A stretch of 29,185 bases of DNA from JAUNQW01 sp043424615 (GCA_043424615.1 JBHWOX010000029.1:1-29185), one strand, 5' to 3'. Counted from the first letter of the stretch, positions 7,828 to 16,179 are shown. Notes: generated by a model from the letters alone, not told the origin. Numbers and translations: made by a program.

Positions 7828-7869
7828 ATACCCCCTTAGTCTAGAACTGGATCTAGTCCTTGGGGGTAT
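7828..7869 (-). terminator. Terminator after the acetamidase-family gene
   Basis: ATACCCCC (7828-7835) and GGGGGTAT (7862-7869) form the base of a hairpin whose inner arms also pair (TAGTCTAGA with TCTAGTC). On the minus strand it is followed by TTCTTTTTC. It lies 28 bases after the stop of the gene at 7897-8805. Confidence 0.8.
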
Positions 7870-7896
7870 GATTTTTTCTTTTAATCAAATGAAAGA

Positions 7897-8805
7897 CTAG
7901 GCTTGAAAGTTTTTAGCTTTTTCAATGTCTTCTTTTTTGATTGCTGTTCTGAAGGATAGGTCGGGGTTAACAATTTGACAAACTTCGACATGAGCGCGCA
8001 TAGACATTAACATCCCAGCTTGGTTATAAGATAAATCAGTCTCATTTTGAATGTATTGGATGAGCGAATCATTAGCTAAAACCATAGCTTCTTCAGCTGT
8101 TTCAGCAGCACCAAAACCGTAAACAGCATCGGCGGTTTCTACAAAGGGTGTAGGCATGTTGGAGTCTTTAAGAACTTCAACTTTTAAAGTGACCTTGCCT
8201 CCTACTTCTACACCAGAGGCCCAGACTTCCCCATCTCCCATATCAGCATGCATGTCACCTAGTCCCAATAAAGCTCCATCAGTATGAACGGGCAAGTAGA
8301 GGATTGACCCTTCAGCCACATAACGGTTATCCATGTTTCCACCGTGCATGCCTGGAGTTCCGGTTGTTACGCCTTCACCTGCTGGAGCAGTCCCAATGAC
8401 ACCAATATGTTTATTCATCTCAAAATCCACGCCTTGGAAGTTATATGTTCCAGCTTGATCATCGACATCGACGATTACAATCTGATTTTCTTCGATATTT
8501 TTACTAAATGGAACATTGTCATCCCCGGCAATAGCCATGACGGAAGCTTGGTCATTCAATTCAATTTTTTCGATGGTGACTTTTAACACATCACCCTCTT
8601 TGGCCCCTTCGACAAACAATGGACCCGTGATAGGGTTAATATGGTTCCAGTCAAGTTCAGTTACCACATCATTTTCACTTTGAACTTCATCGGAAAAGCA
8701 ATCCTTCAAATGAAATAAAACAGTGTCCCCATCTTGAGCAGTTGCAGCAGCGGGGTGATTTTTATCAAAAGAATAGACGACCTGGTCTTTAGAAATTTCT
8801 AACAT
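7897..8805 (-). CDS. Acetamidase/formamidase family hydrolase
   Basis: Member of the FmdA/AmdA acetamidase-formamidase family, cytosolic metal-dependent enzymes that hydrolyse short amides to the acid and ammonia. Recognisable blocks are ELDWNHINPITGPLFVEGA near residue 50, GVIGTAPAGE near 140, the Gly-rich GTPGMHGGNMDNRY near 155, and LGLGDMHADMGDGEVWASG near 185. The last contains the His and Asp residues expected to bind metal in this family. Length (302 residues) is normal. AGGGA lies six to seven bases before the ATG. The gene is transcribed alone and sits between its own terminator and that of the uracil permease. The natural substrate is unknown, so 'acetamidase' should not be read literally. 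Confidence 0.88.
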   Translation of the reverse strand: MLEISKDQVVYSFDKNHPAAATAQDGDTVLFHLKDCFSDEVQSENDVVTELDWNHINPITGPLFVEGAKEGDVLKVTIEKIELNDQASVMAIAGDDNVPFSKNIEENQIVIVDVDDQAGTYNFQGVDFEMNKHIGVIGTAPAGEGVTTGTPGMHGGNMDNRYVAEGSILYLPVHTDGALLGLGDMHADMGDGEVWASGVEVGGKVTLKVEVLKDSNMPTPFVETADAVYGFGAAETAEEAMVLANDSLIQYIQNETDLSYNQAGMLMSMRAHVEVCQIVNPDLSFRTAIKKEDIEKAKNFQA

Positions 8806-8874
8806 CCTAATCCCTCCATTATATGTGATATTTTTATCATACCATTGTCAAGGCTGGCTCACAAACCATATCCA

Positions 8875-8910
8875 ATAAAAAAGTTCTAAGGACAGAAGCC
8901 TTAGAACTTT
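8875..8910 (-). terminator. Terminator after the uracil permease gene
   Basis: AAAGTTCTAAGG (8880-8891) and CCTTAGAACTTT (8899-8910) form a perfect 12-bp stem with a 7-base loop. On the minus strand the stem runs into TTTTTTATT. It lies 12 bases after the permease stop. Confidence 0.88.
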
Positions 8911-8921
8911 TCGCTTTTTTC

Positions 8922-10229
8922 CTATTTATTTTTATTTTTGAAAAGAAAGATGCTTTTATCGGGTAAGATAAGATTCAAGACAATCCCAACAATAGCAGCT
9001 AGAGCGGTTCCAGATAGCATGAAGTTTCCACCCAAATCTAACACAGCTCCTCCTAAGCCCAGAACGAGCATGGCCGAAGCGATAATCAAGTTTTTATTGT
9101 CAGAGAAGTCCACTTGGTTTTCAATTAAAACTTTCAAACCATTGGAGGCAATAATTCCATAAAGTAAAATGGACATCCCTCCTAAGACGGCGGTTGGTAT
9201 GGTTGAAATTAAGGCAGAAAATTTTCCTAAGCAAGATAAGATAATGGCTAGGACTGCGGCTTGGCGGAGGACTGAGGTGGAAGCCACCCGTGTTAAACCA
9301 ATGACTCCTGTGTTTTCACTATAAGTTGTATTGGCTGGCCCACCAAAAAAGGCTGAGATAGCTGTTCCAATACCATCACCTAATAAGGTGCGATGAAGAC
9401 CAGGATTTTGTAAAAAATCACGGCCGGTCATTTGAGATAAGACAGTGTGGTCTCCAATATGTTCAGACATGGTAACAAAAGCGACAGGTAAGATAGCCCA
9501 AGCCTCCGGTCCAAAATAGAAATGATAGGACTCAAAATAAGGAGTTTCAAAGGGAAGGTAGAATTCCGGTAAGGAAAACCATGAGGCTTCTAAAACCGGC
9601 GAAAAATCCACCAAGCCTAAAATAATTGAAAGGATATAGCCTGCACCCATGGCCACTAAAAATGGTACCACTTTTAGAAAACCACGACCTAGAATGTTGA
9701 TATACGCACAGACCAGCAAGGTAAAGAGGGCCACCAGCATCTCTTTCCAATTTCCTCCAGAAACCAGAGAAGCGTTTTCAACCGCTGTTCCCGCCAGGGA
9801 TAATCCAATAACAATGATCATGGGCCCAATGACAATAGGTGGTAGGATGTAGTTCAACCAACCGGTCCCTGTTTGCTTGATAATAAATGCCACAATGACA
9901 TAAACCAAACCGGTTAAGATGATTCCAGTCTGAGAAGCAGATACATCCCCATTCATTTGTTCAATAGCTAAGGCCATGGCAGATACAAAGGCAAATGAAG
10001 ACCCTAAGTAAACAGGAACTTTCCCCTGAGTGATAAAATGATAAGTCAAGGTGGCTAATCCACTCGCAAAAAGTGCTACAGATACGGGCAAGCCCAAAAT
10101 AATAGGGACTAAAATTGTTGCTCCAAACATAGCGAAAATATGTTGGAAACTTAACAATAGTCCCTCAAAAAATGCTGGTTTTTCATCCACATCATAACGA
10201 AATTCTAACTGTCTGCTTGCTTTGTTCAT
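8922..10229 (-). CDS. Uracil permease, NCS2 nucleobase:cation symporter family
   Basis: Integral membrane importer that takes up uracil (possibly xanthine or uric acid in relatives) with protons or sodium. About 12-14 hydrophobic segments cover the protein. The uracil-branch signatures are visible: SFQHIFAMFGATILVP at the first helix, VAFVTMSEHIGDHTVLS with the substrate-binding Glu in the middle, and FGGPANTTYSENTGVIGLTRVAS, typical of UraA/PyrP rather than xanthine permeases. I chose the ATG at 10229, seven bases after AAGGAG; the frame extends nine residues to 10256, but that start would lie upstream of the site. The result is 435 residues, normal for the family. It is a single-gene unit, not next to pyr genes. 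No PyrR-binding loop was recognised in the leader. Confidence 0.9.
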   Translation of the reverse strand: MNKASRQLEFRYDVDEKPAFFEGLLLSFQHIFAMFGATILVPIILGLPVSVALFASGLATLTYHFITQGKVPVYLGSSFAFVSAMALAIEQMNGDVSASQTGIILTGLVYVIVAFIIKQTGTGWLNYILPPIVIGPMIIVIGLSLAGTAVENASLVSGGNWKEMLVALFTLLVCAYINILGRGFLKVVPFLVAMGAGYILSIILGLVDFSPVLEASWFSLPEFYLPFETPYFESYHFYFGPEAWAILPVAFVTMSEHIGDHTVLSQMTGRDFLQNPGLHRTLLGDGIGTAISAFFGGPANTTYSENTGVIGLTRVASTSVLRQAAVLAIILSCLGKFSALISTIPTAVLGGMSILLYGIIASNGLKVLIENQVDFSDNKNLIIASAMLVLGLGGAVLDLGGNFMLSGTALAAIVGIVLNLILPDKSIFLFKNKNK

Positions 10230-10304
10230 CAGTCCACTCCTTTTTTTGTTGTTCATTTTTTAGCAATTCCTTGAGGTCCTGCAAAAAATCCTCAAATTGA
10301 TGTT

Positions 10305-10333
10305 ATGATACTCCTATTTATTTTGGAAATCAA
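10305..10333 (-). promoter_or_regulatory. Promoter of the uracil permease gene with an overlapping dyad
   Basis: On the minus strand TTGATT (10333-10328), a 17-base spacer and TATCAT (10310-10305) form a good sigma-A promoter. CCTATT and AATAGG flank the spacer as an inverted repeat that could be an operator. Downstream in the leader, TTGAGG and CCTCAA (10271-10294) can form a small hairpin. Confidence 0.65.
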
Positions 10334-10381
10334 TAGGAAATTTTTATAACACGGTATTCATTTTTTTCAATCTCCGTAATC

Positions 10382-10399
10382 AAGCAAATTTACTTGCTT
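10382..10399. other. AAGCAA/TTGCTT palindrome upstream of the ABC exporter
   Basis: AAGCAA (10382-10387) and TTGCTT (10394-10399) are separated by six bases, 62 bases before the exporter start. A possible -35 (TTGCTT) and -10 (TAGATT, 10417-10422) with a 17-base spacer overlap it, so it could be a repressor site. It is followed by TTCTTTTTG, so a weak terminator is the alternative. Confidence 0.35.
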
Positions 10400-10460
10400 T
10401 CTTTTTGTGCTTTCAGTAGATTTATGAAGGATTATTAAAAATATGTAAAGGTCGTGTTAA

Positions 10461-11525
10461 ATGTTTTTAGCTTGGAAAGAAATTATTTACGATAAGAAAA
10501 AATATGCCTTGGTCGTTGGTGCGATGTTTTTAATTGCTTATCTGGTTTATTTCTTGACTGGTCTGGCTTATGGTTTAGCTATGGAAAATCGACTCGCTGT
10601 TGATAGTTGGCAGGCCGATGCGATTGTCTTAACCGAGGAATCTAATGGTAATTTATCGATGTCCGTGATGGAAGAAACGGAGGGGCAGTCTGTCCAGGCG
10701 GAAGAAAAAGCCCCCTTGGGTCAAAGTCTGGCTATTGTTTCAACTGATGGTCAAGAACAAAATGCTTCTGCAAGTATTTTTGCCATTCCTGCCGACAGCT
10801 TTTTAGCTCCAGAGATAGTAGAAGGTCATCTTTTTGAGGGACCTCATCAAGCAGTGGTTGACACCAGTTTGAAGGAAGAAGAAAACTTCCATTTGGGAGA
10901 CAAGTTTCAAGTCTCAGGATCAGATCAAAGCTTTGAGATTGTTGGCTTCAGCCAAGACCAAAAATTTAATGTGGCGCCTGTCATCCATATTTCCATCGAA
11001 GCTTTTCAAGACTTACGATATGACCAACTGCCGGAGGAAGCAGAAAATCGCTTCAATGCTGTGGTTGTTCGGGGGACTTTGGATGATGTGGGTGAAGATT
11101 TAGAAGCCCTGCCGATAGATGATTTTATTAATGAACTTCCTGGTTATAGTGCCCAAGTCTTAACTTTTGCTTTTATGATTGTCTTTCTCATCATCATTGC
11201 TGCTGTTGTTATTGGCATTTTCATTTATGTCTTGACCATTCAAAAACAGCCTATCTTTGGTGTAATGAAAGCCCAAGGTATCTCAAACGCTTATGTTTCT
11301 ACCTCTGTTATTTATCAAACCTTAATTCTAGCCTTGATAGGGATAGCTTTAGGCTTAGGCTTCACCCTCCTATCTGCCCACTTCTTGCCCACAACGGTTC
11401 CCTTCCAAGCCAATTATTTATTCTTTACGGTGATTTCAGTTTTGATTGTGCTGTGTGCTCTCATCGGCGGACTCTTTTCTGTGCGGACGATTACACAGAT
11501 AGATCCTGCCCAAGCCATTGCCTAA
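10461..11525 (+). CDS. ABC exporter permease, FtsX/HrtB-like
   Basis: Membrane subunit of a two-gene ABC exporter. The layout is that of the MacB/FtsX fold: one membrane helix near residues 15-37, a large extracellular domain (about 40-225), then three helices near 235-260, 285-310 and 325-345. The cytosolic loop between helices 2 and 3, VLTIQKQPIFGVMKAQGISNAYV, and the end RTITQIDPAQAIA resemble HrtB, the permease of the staphylococcal heme exporter. I therefore suggest HrtB-like, with heme efflux as one possibility. Length (354) matches HrtB. The ribosome site is weak (AAAGG about nine bases upstream). The ATPase gene follows after 10 bases. The substrate is not proven; bacteriocins or other hydrophobic toxins are alternatives. 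Confidence 0.8.
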   Translation: MFLAWKEIIYDKKKYALVVGAMFLIAYLVYFLTGLAYGLAMENRLAVDSWQADAIVLTEESNGNLSMSVMEETEGQSVQAEEKAPLGQSLAIVSTDGQEQNASASIFAIPADSFLAPEIVEGHLFEGPHQAVVDTSLKEEENFHLGDKFQVSGSDQSFEIVGFSQDQKFNVAPVIHISIEAFQDLRYDQLPEEAENRFNAVVVRGTLDDVGEDLEALPIDDFINELPGYSAQVLTFAFMIVFLIIIAAVVIGIFIYVLTIQKQPIFGVMKAQGISNAYVSTSVIYQTLILALIGIALGLGFTLLSAHFLPTTVPFQANYLFFTVISVLIVLCALIGGLFSVRTITQIDPAQAIA

Positions 11526-11535
11526 GGAGGTTATT

Positions 11536-12204
11536 ATGAACGTCATTGAACTTCAAGGAGTCACTAAAGAATTTCAAGATGGTGATCGCATCATCCAAGT
11601 CCTCAAACCTACGAATTTAGACATACAAGCAGGCGAATTTTCAGCTATTATCGGCCCATCAGGGTCGGGAAAATCTACCCTACTTACTCTCATGGGAGGC
11701 TTACAAAGCCCAACGGAAGGAAAAGTCCTGATTAATAGTGAGCCTTTCAGTGAAGAGCGAGAAAAAGACCGAGCGGCTATCCGTTTTGATCAGATTGGTT
11801 TTATTTTACAGTCTTCTAATTTAATCCCTTTCTTAAAAGTTAAAGACCAGCTGAGTTTGGTGGACCGCTTAAATAAGGGAAAAGAAAGCTTAGACGCTGA
11901 AGACTTGTTAAAAGATTTAGATGTTTTTGACTTAGCTAATAAATATCCTTCCGAATTATCCGGTGGTGAGCGTCAGCGGGTGGCTATTGCGCGAGCGTTG
12001 TACAACGACCCTGCCATTGTTTTAGCAGATGAACCCACTGCTAGTCTAGATTCAGAACGGGCTTCTGAAGTGGTCGATATTTTGGCAAAAGAAAGTAAAG
12101 ATAAGAACAAGGCGATTATCATGGTGACTCACGACACCTCTCTCATTGACCGATGTGATAAAGTGTACACCATGAAAGATGGCCAGCTCCATATAGATGA
12201 ATAA
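11536..12204 (+). CDS. ABC exporter ATPase, HrtA/LolD-like
   Basis: Cytosolic ATPase partner of the permease just upstream. Walker A is GPSGSGKST (40-48), the Q-loop is in FILQSSNLIPFLKV (about 89-102), the signature is LSGGERQR (141-148), Walker B is IVLADEPTASLD (161-172), and the switch His is in VTHD (His199). The IGFILQSSNLIPFLKVKDQL block is close in style to HrtA of the heme exporter. The start at 11536 was chosen because AAGGAGG lies five bases upstream; an in-frame ATG at 11518 overlaps the permease stop and lies ahead of that site. The 222-residue length is typical. The pair forms one operon with the terminator at 12205. Confidence 0.9.
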   Translation: MNVIELQGVTKEFQDGDRIIQVLKPTNLDIQAGEFSAIIGPSGSGKSTLLTLMGGLQSPTEGKVLINSEPFSEEREKDRAAIRFDQIGFILQSSNLIPFLKVKDQLSLVDRLNKGKESLDAEDLLKDLDVFDLANKYPSELSGGERQRVAIARALYNDPAIVLADEPTASLDSERASEVVDILAKESKDKNKAIIMVTHDTSLIDRCDKVYTMKDGQLHIDE

Positions 12205-12247
12205 AAAAGACCGGAGAATCAGTAAATGGATTCTTCGGTCTTTTCTA
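12205..12247 (+). terminator. Terminator after the ABC exporter operon
   Basis: AAAAGACCGGAGAATC (12205-12220) and GATTCTTCGGTCTTTT (12229-12244) form a 16-bp stem with one G-U wobble and an 8-base loop, starting at the ATPase stop. The stem has A and T runs on both sides, so it may also end the convergent minus-strand gene. Confidence 0.85.
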
Positions 12248-12280
12248 TGCTATCAATTTTTGATTTCATTCTATCGTTTT

Positions 12281-12859
12281 TTAGTCTGTATAAATTCGTA
12301 TCCCTTGGGCAGTGTCTTCGATTTTTGCATCCTCCGGTATGAAAATCAATACCCACAGATAATAGAAATCTCCGGTGCAAGCAGCCGTATGTACAGCCGT
12401 AAAAATAGCATAAGTAAAACTATCGATGCGAAAAATGACGGCTATGGCTGTCAGCAATAAGCTGATGAGTAAAAAAGGAGCCATGGCAATGATAGCCATT
12501 TGGAAGCGGCTGTAAAAATTTTCTGGACTAGCCGCATAAAAAAATCCACTTTTAAAGCCAAAGCTGACCTTCCCTCCTGGAGCAAATAATTGATAAAAGA
12601 TAGCGTGAATGCCTTCGTGTAAAAGCAGTAAAAACAAATAAAAGAGCAAATAAAGTAAAGCAGAAAAAAGAATAGAATCAAAATAAGAAAATGGTTGGGT
12701 CAAGCCTGGAATAGCTTCCAGTGTAAAAGATCCTAAAAAGAGCCGGGCGATAAAGAAAAAGATGACACCATAGGCGGGCATTAAAACGAAGCTAAGTATA
12801 TTTAAGGCCAGATTTAATTTTTTGTCCTTAAAAAAATTGATTTCTCGAATGCAAGTCAA
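12281..12859 (-). CDS. DUF3267 family membrane protein, putative zincin peptidase
   Basis: Predicted integral membrane protein of 192 residues with about four hydrophobic segments (near 20-42, 60-80, 120-145 and 150-175). HEGIH (81-85) is an HExxH zinc-binding motif at the end of the second segment. The later GDFYYLWVLIFIPEDAKIEDTAQGI block is the conserved tail of the DUF3267 group of putative zincin peptidases. The start is TTG at 12859, because AGGGGAG lies four bases upstream and overlaps the stop of the dsbA-like gene. The next in-frame ATG would remove the first 27 residues. Only nine bases separate it from that gene, so the two are very likely translated together. No substrate is known. 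Confidence 0.75.
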   Translation of the reverse strand: MTCIREINFFKDKKLNLALNILSFVLMPAYGVIFFFIARLFLGSFTLEAIPGLTQPFSYFDSILFSALLYLLFYLFLLLLHEGIHAIFYQLFAPGGKVSFGFKSGFFYAASPENFYSRFQMAIIAMAPFLLISLLLTAIAVIFRIDSFTYAIFTAVHTAACTGDFYYLWVLIFIPEDAKIEDTAQGIRIYTD

Positions 12860-12868
12860 CGGTCTCCC

Positions 12869-13522
12869 CTACTTCCAATCCAAGCCTTCAGTCTCAGCTA
12901 CTTTTTCAAGTCGCCGCTCAATGGCCTGAACTGGCAGTGCCCCCTTGAATAGGTATTTATCTTCTACAACTAAGGATGGAGCTGAAAAGATATGTAATTG
13001 CCGGCATAAGTCTAAATCTTCCAACACTTTTTCTTCGCTTTCGGGATTGTAGAACTGTTTGTGCCAAGCTTCATAGTATAAAGAAGTCTGGGCGATGATG
13101 GACTCGATGACCTCTGTTTCTTCAATGTTCCGGTTTTCCACAAACAGGCCATGTTGCAGAGCATCGAAGGCTTCCCAATATGTATATTGATCGCCGATTA
13201 ATCCTGCAGCTTTGGCGGCTATGAGTGGTAGGCGGGAAGTTGGAAAGTCAAAATCAGCCTCTTTCATCCCTTCAATATTGAATCGATGTTTTTCATCAAT
13301 TTTATTGGCATCCTCCCAGTGAGAGACCACTTCATCTTTGACCGCTTGGCGTGACCCGAAAACCTGAATGAAGTGTTCTGGCTTATAGCCCAGAGCAAAA
13401 GAGCGGTGGATGATTTCAACTTGGTCGTATTTTTCATCTATCTGTCTCATATTGGCTGACATTGGAAAACAAAAAGAACAAATGACATCATGGAAAAACT
13501 CAATTTTCATCTTAACAATCAC
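12869..13522 (-). CDS. DsbA/FrnE-family thiol-disulfide oxidoreductase-like protein
   Basis: Thioredoxin-fold protein with a DsbA-type helical insertion. The active-site motif is CSFC (Cys15 and Cys18) in FFHDVICSFCFPMS. The C-terminal thioredoxin half carries the cis-Pro region SAPSLVVEDKYLFKGALP (about 180-197). No signal peptide or membrane anchor is seen, so it should be cytosolic, as for FrnE-like proteins, rather than an exported DsbA. I use the GTG at 13522, because AAGGAA lies six bases upstream; an ATG four codons later is 18 bases from that site. It shares a unit with the downstream DUF3267 gene. The substrate is unknown; a role in redox stress is inference. Confidence 0.85.
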   Translation of the reverse strand: MIVKMKIEFFHDVICSFCFPMSANMRQIDEKYDQVEIIHRSFALGYKPEHFIQVFGSRQAVKDEVVSHWEDANKIDEKHRFNIEGMKEADFDFPTSRLPLIAAKAAGLIGDQYTYWEAFDALQHGLFVENRNIEETEVIESIIAQTSLYYEAWHKQFYNPESEEKVLEDLDLCRQLHIFSAPSLVVEDKYLFKGALPVQAIERRLEKVAETEGLDWK

Positions 13523-13544
13523 TCACTTTCCTTAGTTCTTATTT

Positions 13545-13573
13545 AGTTTACACTATGTCTCCTGCCCTCACAA
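13545..13573 (-). promoter_or_regulatory. Promoter of the dsbA-like/DUF3267 unit
   Basis: On the minus strand TTGTGA (13573-13568), a 17-base spacer and TAAACT (13550-13545), with TG directly before the -10. It lies 23 bases before the start codon. Confidence 0.6.
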
Positions 13574-13613
13574 AGAATTCAATACTTAGCTAAGACAGAA
13601 TAGCTAGCGCTTC

Positions 13614-13642
13614 GAAATAAAAAAGACCTGAATAGACAGGTC
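13614..13642 (-). terminator. Terminator of the metal transporter operon
   Basis: GACCTG (13625-13630) and CAGGTC (13637-13642) with a 6-base loop. On the minus strand the stem is followed by TTTTTTATTT. It lies 22 bases after the last permease stop. Confidence 0.8.
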
Positions 13643-13663
13643 CTTTCTAGAAAACAGCTTTGA

Positions 13664-14515
13664 TTAAGCTTTTTTCAATTGGGTATAAGGAGAAAAAAGA
13701 TAGGCCAGCAAAGCTGTGAGCAGAGTTACTACAGCTATCATGCCCGCAAAAGAAAGATCAAAGTAATAAGCTAAAGAAACACCGATCACACTATTGACGA
13801 CAGCCAAGCAGAGGGTCCAAATAAACATCCTTTTTAATGATTTACTTAGTAAGTAAGCAGCTAAAGCTGGACCAACCATGAGACCAACCACCAAAATAGA
13901 TCCCACGGAATCATAGGCTCCAACAGCAGTCAGCGAAACTAAGGCCATCAAGCCATAGTGTATTAAAACAGGGGCTGCCCCAATGGAAGCAGCAAAAATA
14001 GGGTCAAAAGTAGAAATCTTCAATTCTTTATAAAAAAGAAGTATAAATAGACTATTTAAAAGGAGAATAAATAACATGGTCCAAAAAGCTTTAGGGCCTA
14101 GGTCAATGCCATTAATAATTAAGCGGTTAAAGGGAGCAAAGGCTAATTCCCCGACCAGGACACTGTCTATATCTAAGTGGGTGTCACCGGCTGTACGGGT
14201 GATTAATATTATCCCCAGTGAGAAGAAAAGAGGAAAAACAGACCCGATGGCCGCATCTTTATTGAGTAAGCCGGTTTGATTCAGACCTTCAACCATGAAG
14301 ACGACCAACAGCCCTATGGCACTGGCGCCAAACAACAGCCAAGGAGAATTGAGGTCGCGTGTCACGCCATAAGCCAGTACAATTCCCAGAATAATAGAAT
14401 GGGTGATGGCATCCGACATCATGGACTGACCTCTTAACACGAGAAAAACCCCTGGCAGTGAACAAGCGATAGACACTAGAATTGCGATTAAGTAAATTTC
14501 AAATTGAGCTCCCAT
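13664..14515 (-). CDS. Metal ABC transporter permease (MntD/TroD position)
   Basis: Second membrane subunit of an ABC-3 family importer for Mn(II), Zn(II) or Fe(II). It has 283 residues with eight to nine hydrophobic segments. The family blocks are SLPGVFLVLRGQSMMSDAITHSIILG near the N-terminus, which is the contact with the ATPase and the metal path, and VGAYDSVGSILVVGLMVGPALAAYLLS near residue 200. The ATG directly follows the stop of the previous permease with no gap, and GGAGGGGGG lies seven bases upstream. Two permeases in one operon are typical of MntABCD/TroABCD/SitABCD systems rather than the one-permease AdcABC/ZnuABC type. It is the last gene of the operon. Confidence 0.88.
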   Translation of the reverse strand: MGAQFEIYLIAILVSIACSLPGVFLVLRGQSMMSDAITHSIILGIVLAYGVTRDLNSPWLLFGASAIGLLVVFMVEGLNQTGLLNKDAAIGSVFPLFFSLGIILITRTAGDTHLDIDSVLVGELAFAPFNRLIINGIDLGPKAFWTMLFILLLNSLFILLFYKELKISTFDPIFAASIGAAPVLIHYGLMALVSLTAVGAYDSVGSILVVGLMVGPALAAYLLSKSLKRMFIWTLCLAVVNSVIGVSLAYYFDLSFAGMIAVVTLLTALLAYLFSPYTQLKKA

Positions 14516-15418
14516 CTAATGACCCCCCTCCTTTAAATGTTGTTTTAATTTATTTCTTCGGCGGTAGTTATGGATAAAACGGCTGATAATGCCACGATGA
14601 GGGGCAAAAAGTAAAGAAAGAGCTAGGAAAATAGAGGCGAATAGAACGATGCTGGGCCCTGTCGGAATTTGATTGTCTACAGCGGACATCAGTGTTCCTA
14701 AGAAGCTTGATAAACTGCCAAAAATAATAGCCAAGCCCATCATAGTGGACAAGCGATTGGTCCATTGTCTAGCTGCAGTAGGCGGTATGACGATAAACGC
14801 ACTCATCAAAACGACACCCACTGACTGCAGACCCATGACGACAACGACAACCAAGATGATTCCTAAAAGTGTTTGGAGGAATTGGACATTGTAGCCATGA
14901 ATATGGGCTTGGACCGGATCAAAGGATAAAAGCTTAAACTCTTTCCAAAAGATGGAGATGATGAGAACAAGGCAACAAACCAAGAAGAACAAGATAATAA
15001 CATCACTTTTCAACATGGCTGAGGCTTGGCCAAAAATATAATTCTCTAATCCGGCTTGATTGGCATTAGCTTGACGCGAAACATAGGTTAAAAGAGCTAA
15101 ACCCAATCCAAAGAATCCAGATAATACGATGGATAAGGCAGAGTCAAATTTAACCTTATGTCGGGATAAATAATGAATCAATACCGTAGCGATTAAACCT
15201 GATATGCTGGCTCCTAGTAATAAAAGAAGATGATTCTTCACCCCGGTCAACATAAAGGCAAGAACAATGCCTGGTAAGGCAGCGTGGCTAAGAGCATCAG
15301 TTAGAAGGCTCTGATGGCGAAGATAAGAATAGGTCCCCACCATGGCTGAAGCCATTCCTAACAAAATGGTTCCTATAGCCACGACACGGAAGCTGTAATC
15401 TGTTAAAAGATCAAGCAT
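14516..15418 (-). CDS. Metal ABC transporter permease (MntC/TroC position)
   Basis: First membrane subunit of the ABC-3 metal importer, 300 residues with about eight to nine hydrophobic segments. MASAMVGTYSYLRHQSLLTDALSHAALPGIVLAF near the N-terminus and VGLQSVGVVLMSAFIVIPPTAARQW near residue 200 are the conserved family blocks. The C-terminus ends in a charged tail (NYRRRNKLKQHLKEGGH). I use the ATG at 15418, because AGGTGA lies five bases upstream; a GTG three codons earlier (15427) is in frame but has no site. The start overlaps the ATPase stop by eight bases, so the two are likely coupled. The partner permease follows immediately. Confidence 0.9.
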   Translation of the reverse strand: MLDLLTDYSFRVVAIGTILLGMASAMVGTYSYLRHQSLLTDALSHAALPGIVLAFMLTGVKNHLLLLLGASISGLIATVLIHYLSRHKVKFDSALSIVLSGFFGLGLALLTYVSRQANANQAGLENYIFGQASAMLKSDVIILFFLVCCLVLIISIFWKEFKLLSFDPVQAHIHGYNVQFLQTLLGIILVVVVVMGLQSVGVVLMSAFIVIPPTAARQWTNRLSTMMGLAIIFGSLSSFLGTLMSAVDNQIPTGPSIVLFASIFLALSLLFAPHRGIISRFIHNYRRRNKLKQHLKEGGH

Positions 15419-16169
15419 AGCTGTCACCTAGTTCTTCGTTCAGAAGTGGCTCTTGCTGATAAGTTTTTTCGATGTTTTCTGGGGTAAAAACCTCATCGAC
15501 AGCACCTTGCACCACTAATTTTTTGTTTAGCAACAATACATGGTCGAAATAATCAGCGACCGTATTTAAATCGTGGTGAACAATCAACACACTCTTTCCA
15601 GCTTGTGTTAAATTTTTTAATTTATCCATGATGACTTTTTCTGTTTTAATATCCACTCCCGCTAAAGGTTCGTCCAGCAAATAAATTTCTGCTTCTTGCA
15701 CGAGAGCTCGAGATAAGAACACCCGTTGACGCTGTCCTCCAGACAGTTGTGAAATTTGACGGTCAGCGTAATCTTCCATCCCCATTTCCTCTAAAGCCTC
15801 CATAGCTAAATTTATGTCTGAGCTGGAGGGGCGTTTAAACCAGCCCAAATGGCCATACCGCCCCATCACCACGACATCTAATACAGTGGTGGGGAAATCC
15901 CAGTCCACCGATGCTTTTTGGGGGACATAGGCAATCCGTTTTCTTACTTGCTGGTAGCTATAAGACTTCCCATCTAAAAAATAAGTAATTCGACCGTTTA
16001 AAATGTCCTGGAGATGAATGAAACTTTTTAGCAGGGTTGATTTCCCCGCTCCGTTGGGCCCTACAATGGCAGTAGAGTGGCCAGCTTGAAAATCTGCGTT
16101 TATTTGATATAAGACCGGATCAGCTTGGTAGGCTACGGTTAGGTCTCGGCAAGCAATAACAGTATCCAT
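15411..16169 (-). CDS. Metal ABC transporter ATPase (MntB/TroB-like)
   Basis: Cytosolic ATPase of the metal importer, 252 residues. Walker A is GPNGAGKST (37-45), and the Q-loop region AYVPQKASVDWDFPTTVLDVV (about 80-100) is characteristic of Mn/Zn/Fe importer ATPases. The signature is LSGGQRQR (142-149), Walker B is YLLDEPLAGVD (163-173), and the switch His is in VHHD (198-200). AGGAGTGAGGAA precedes the ATG at 16169. It lies 10 bases after the binding-protein gene and overlaps the next permease, the usual SBP-ATPase-permease-permease order. Confidence 0.93.
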   Translation of the reverse strand: MDTVIACRDLTVAYQADPVLYQINADFQAGHSTAIVGPNGAGKSTLLKSFIHLQDILNGRITYFLDGKSYSYQQVRKRIAYVPQKASVDWDFPTTVLDVVVMGRYGHLGWFKRPSSSDINLAMEALEEMGMEDYADRQISQLSGGQRQRVFLSRALVQEAEIYLLDEPLAGVDIKTEKVIMDKLKNLTQAGKSVLIVHHDLNTVADYFDHVLLLNKKLVVQGAVDEVFTPENIEKTYQQEPLLNEELGDSYA

Positions 16170-16179
16170 TTCCTCACTC

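Noticed and set aside
10257..10304. PyrR-binding attenuator before the uracil permease
   Set aside because: The TTGAGG/CCTCAA hairpin lacks the conserved PyrR loop and there is no terminator before the gene.
12197..12460. 87-codon plus-strand ORF after the ABC ATPase
   Set aside because: It runs through the operon terminator and antisense to the DUF3267 gene. The peptide looks like a random shadow frame.
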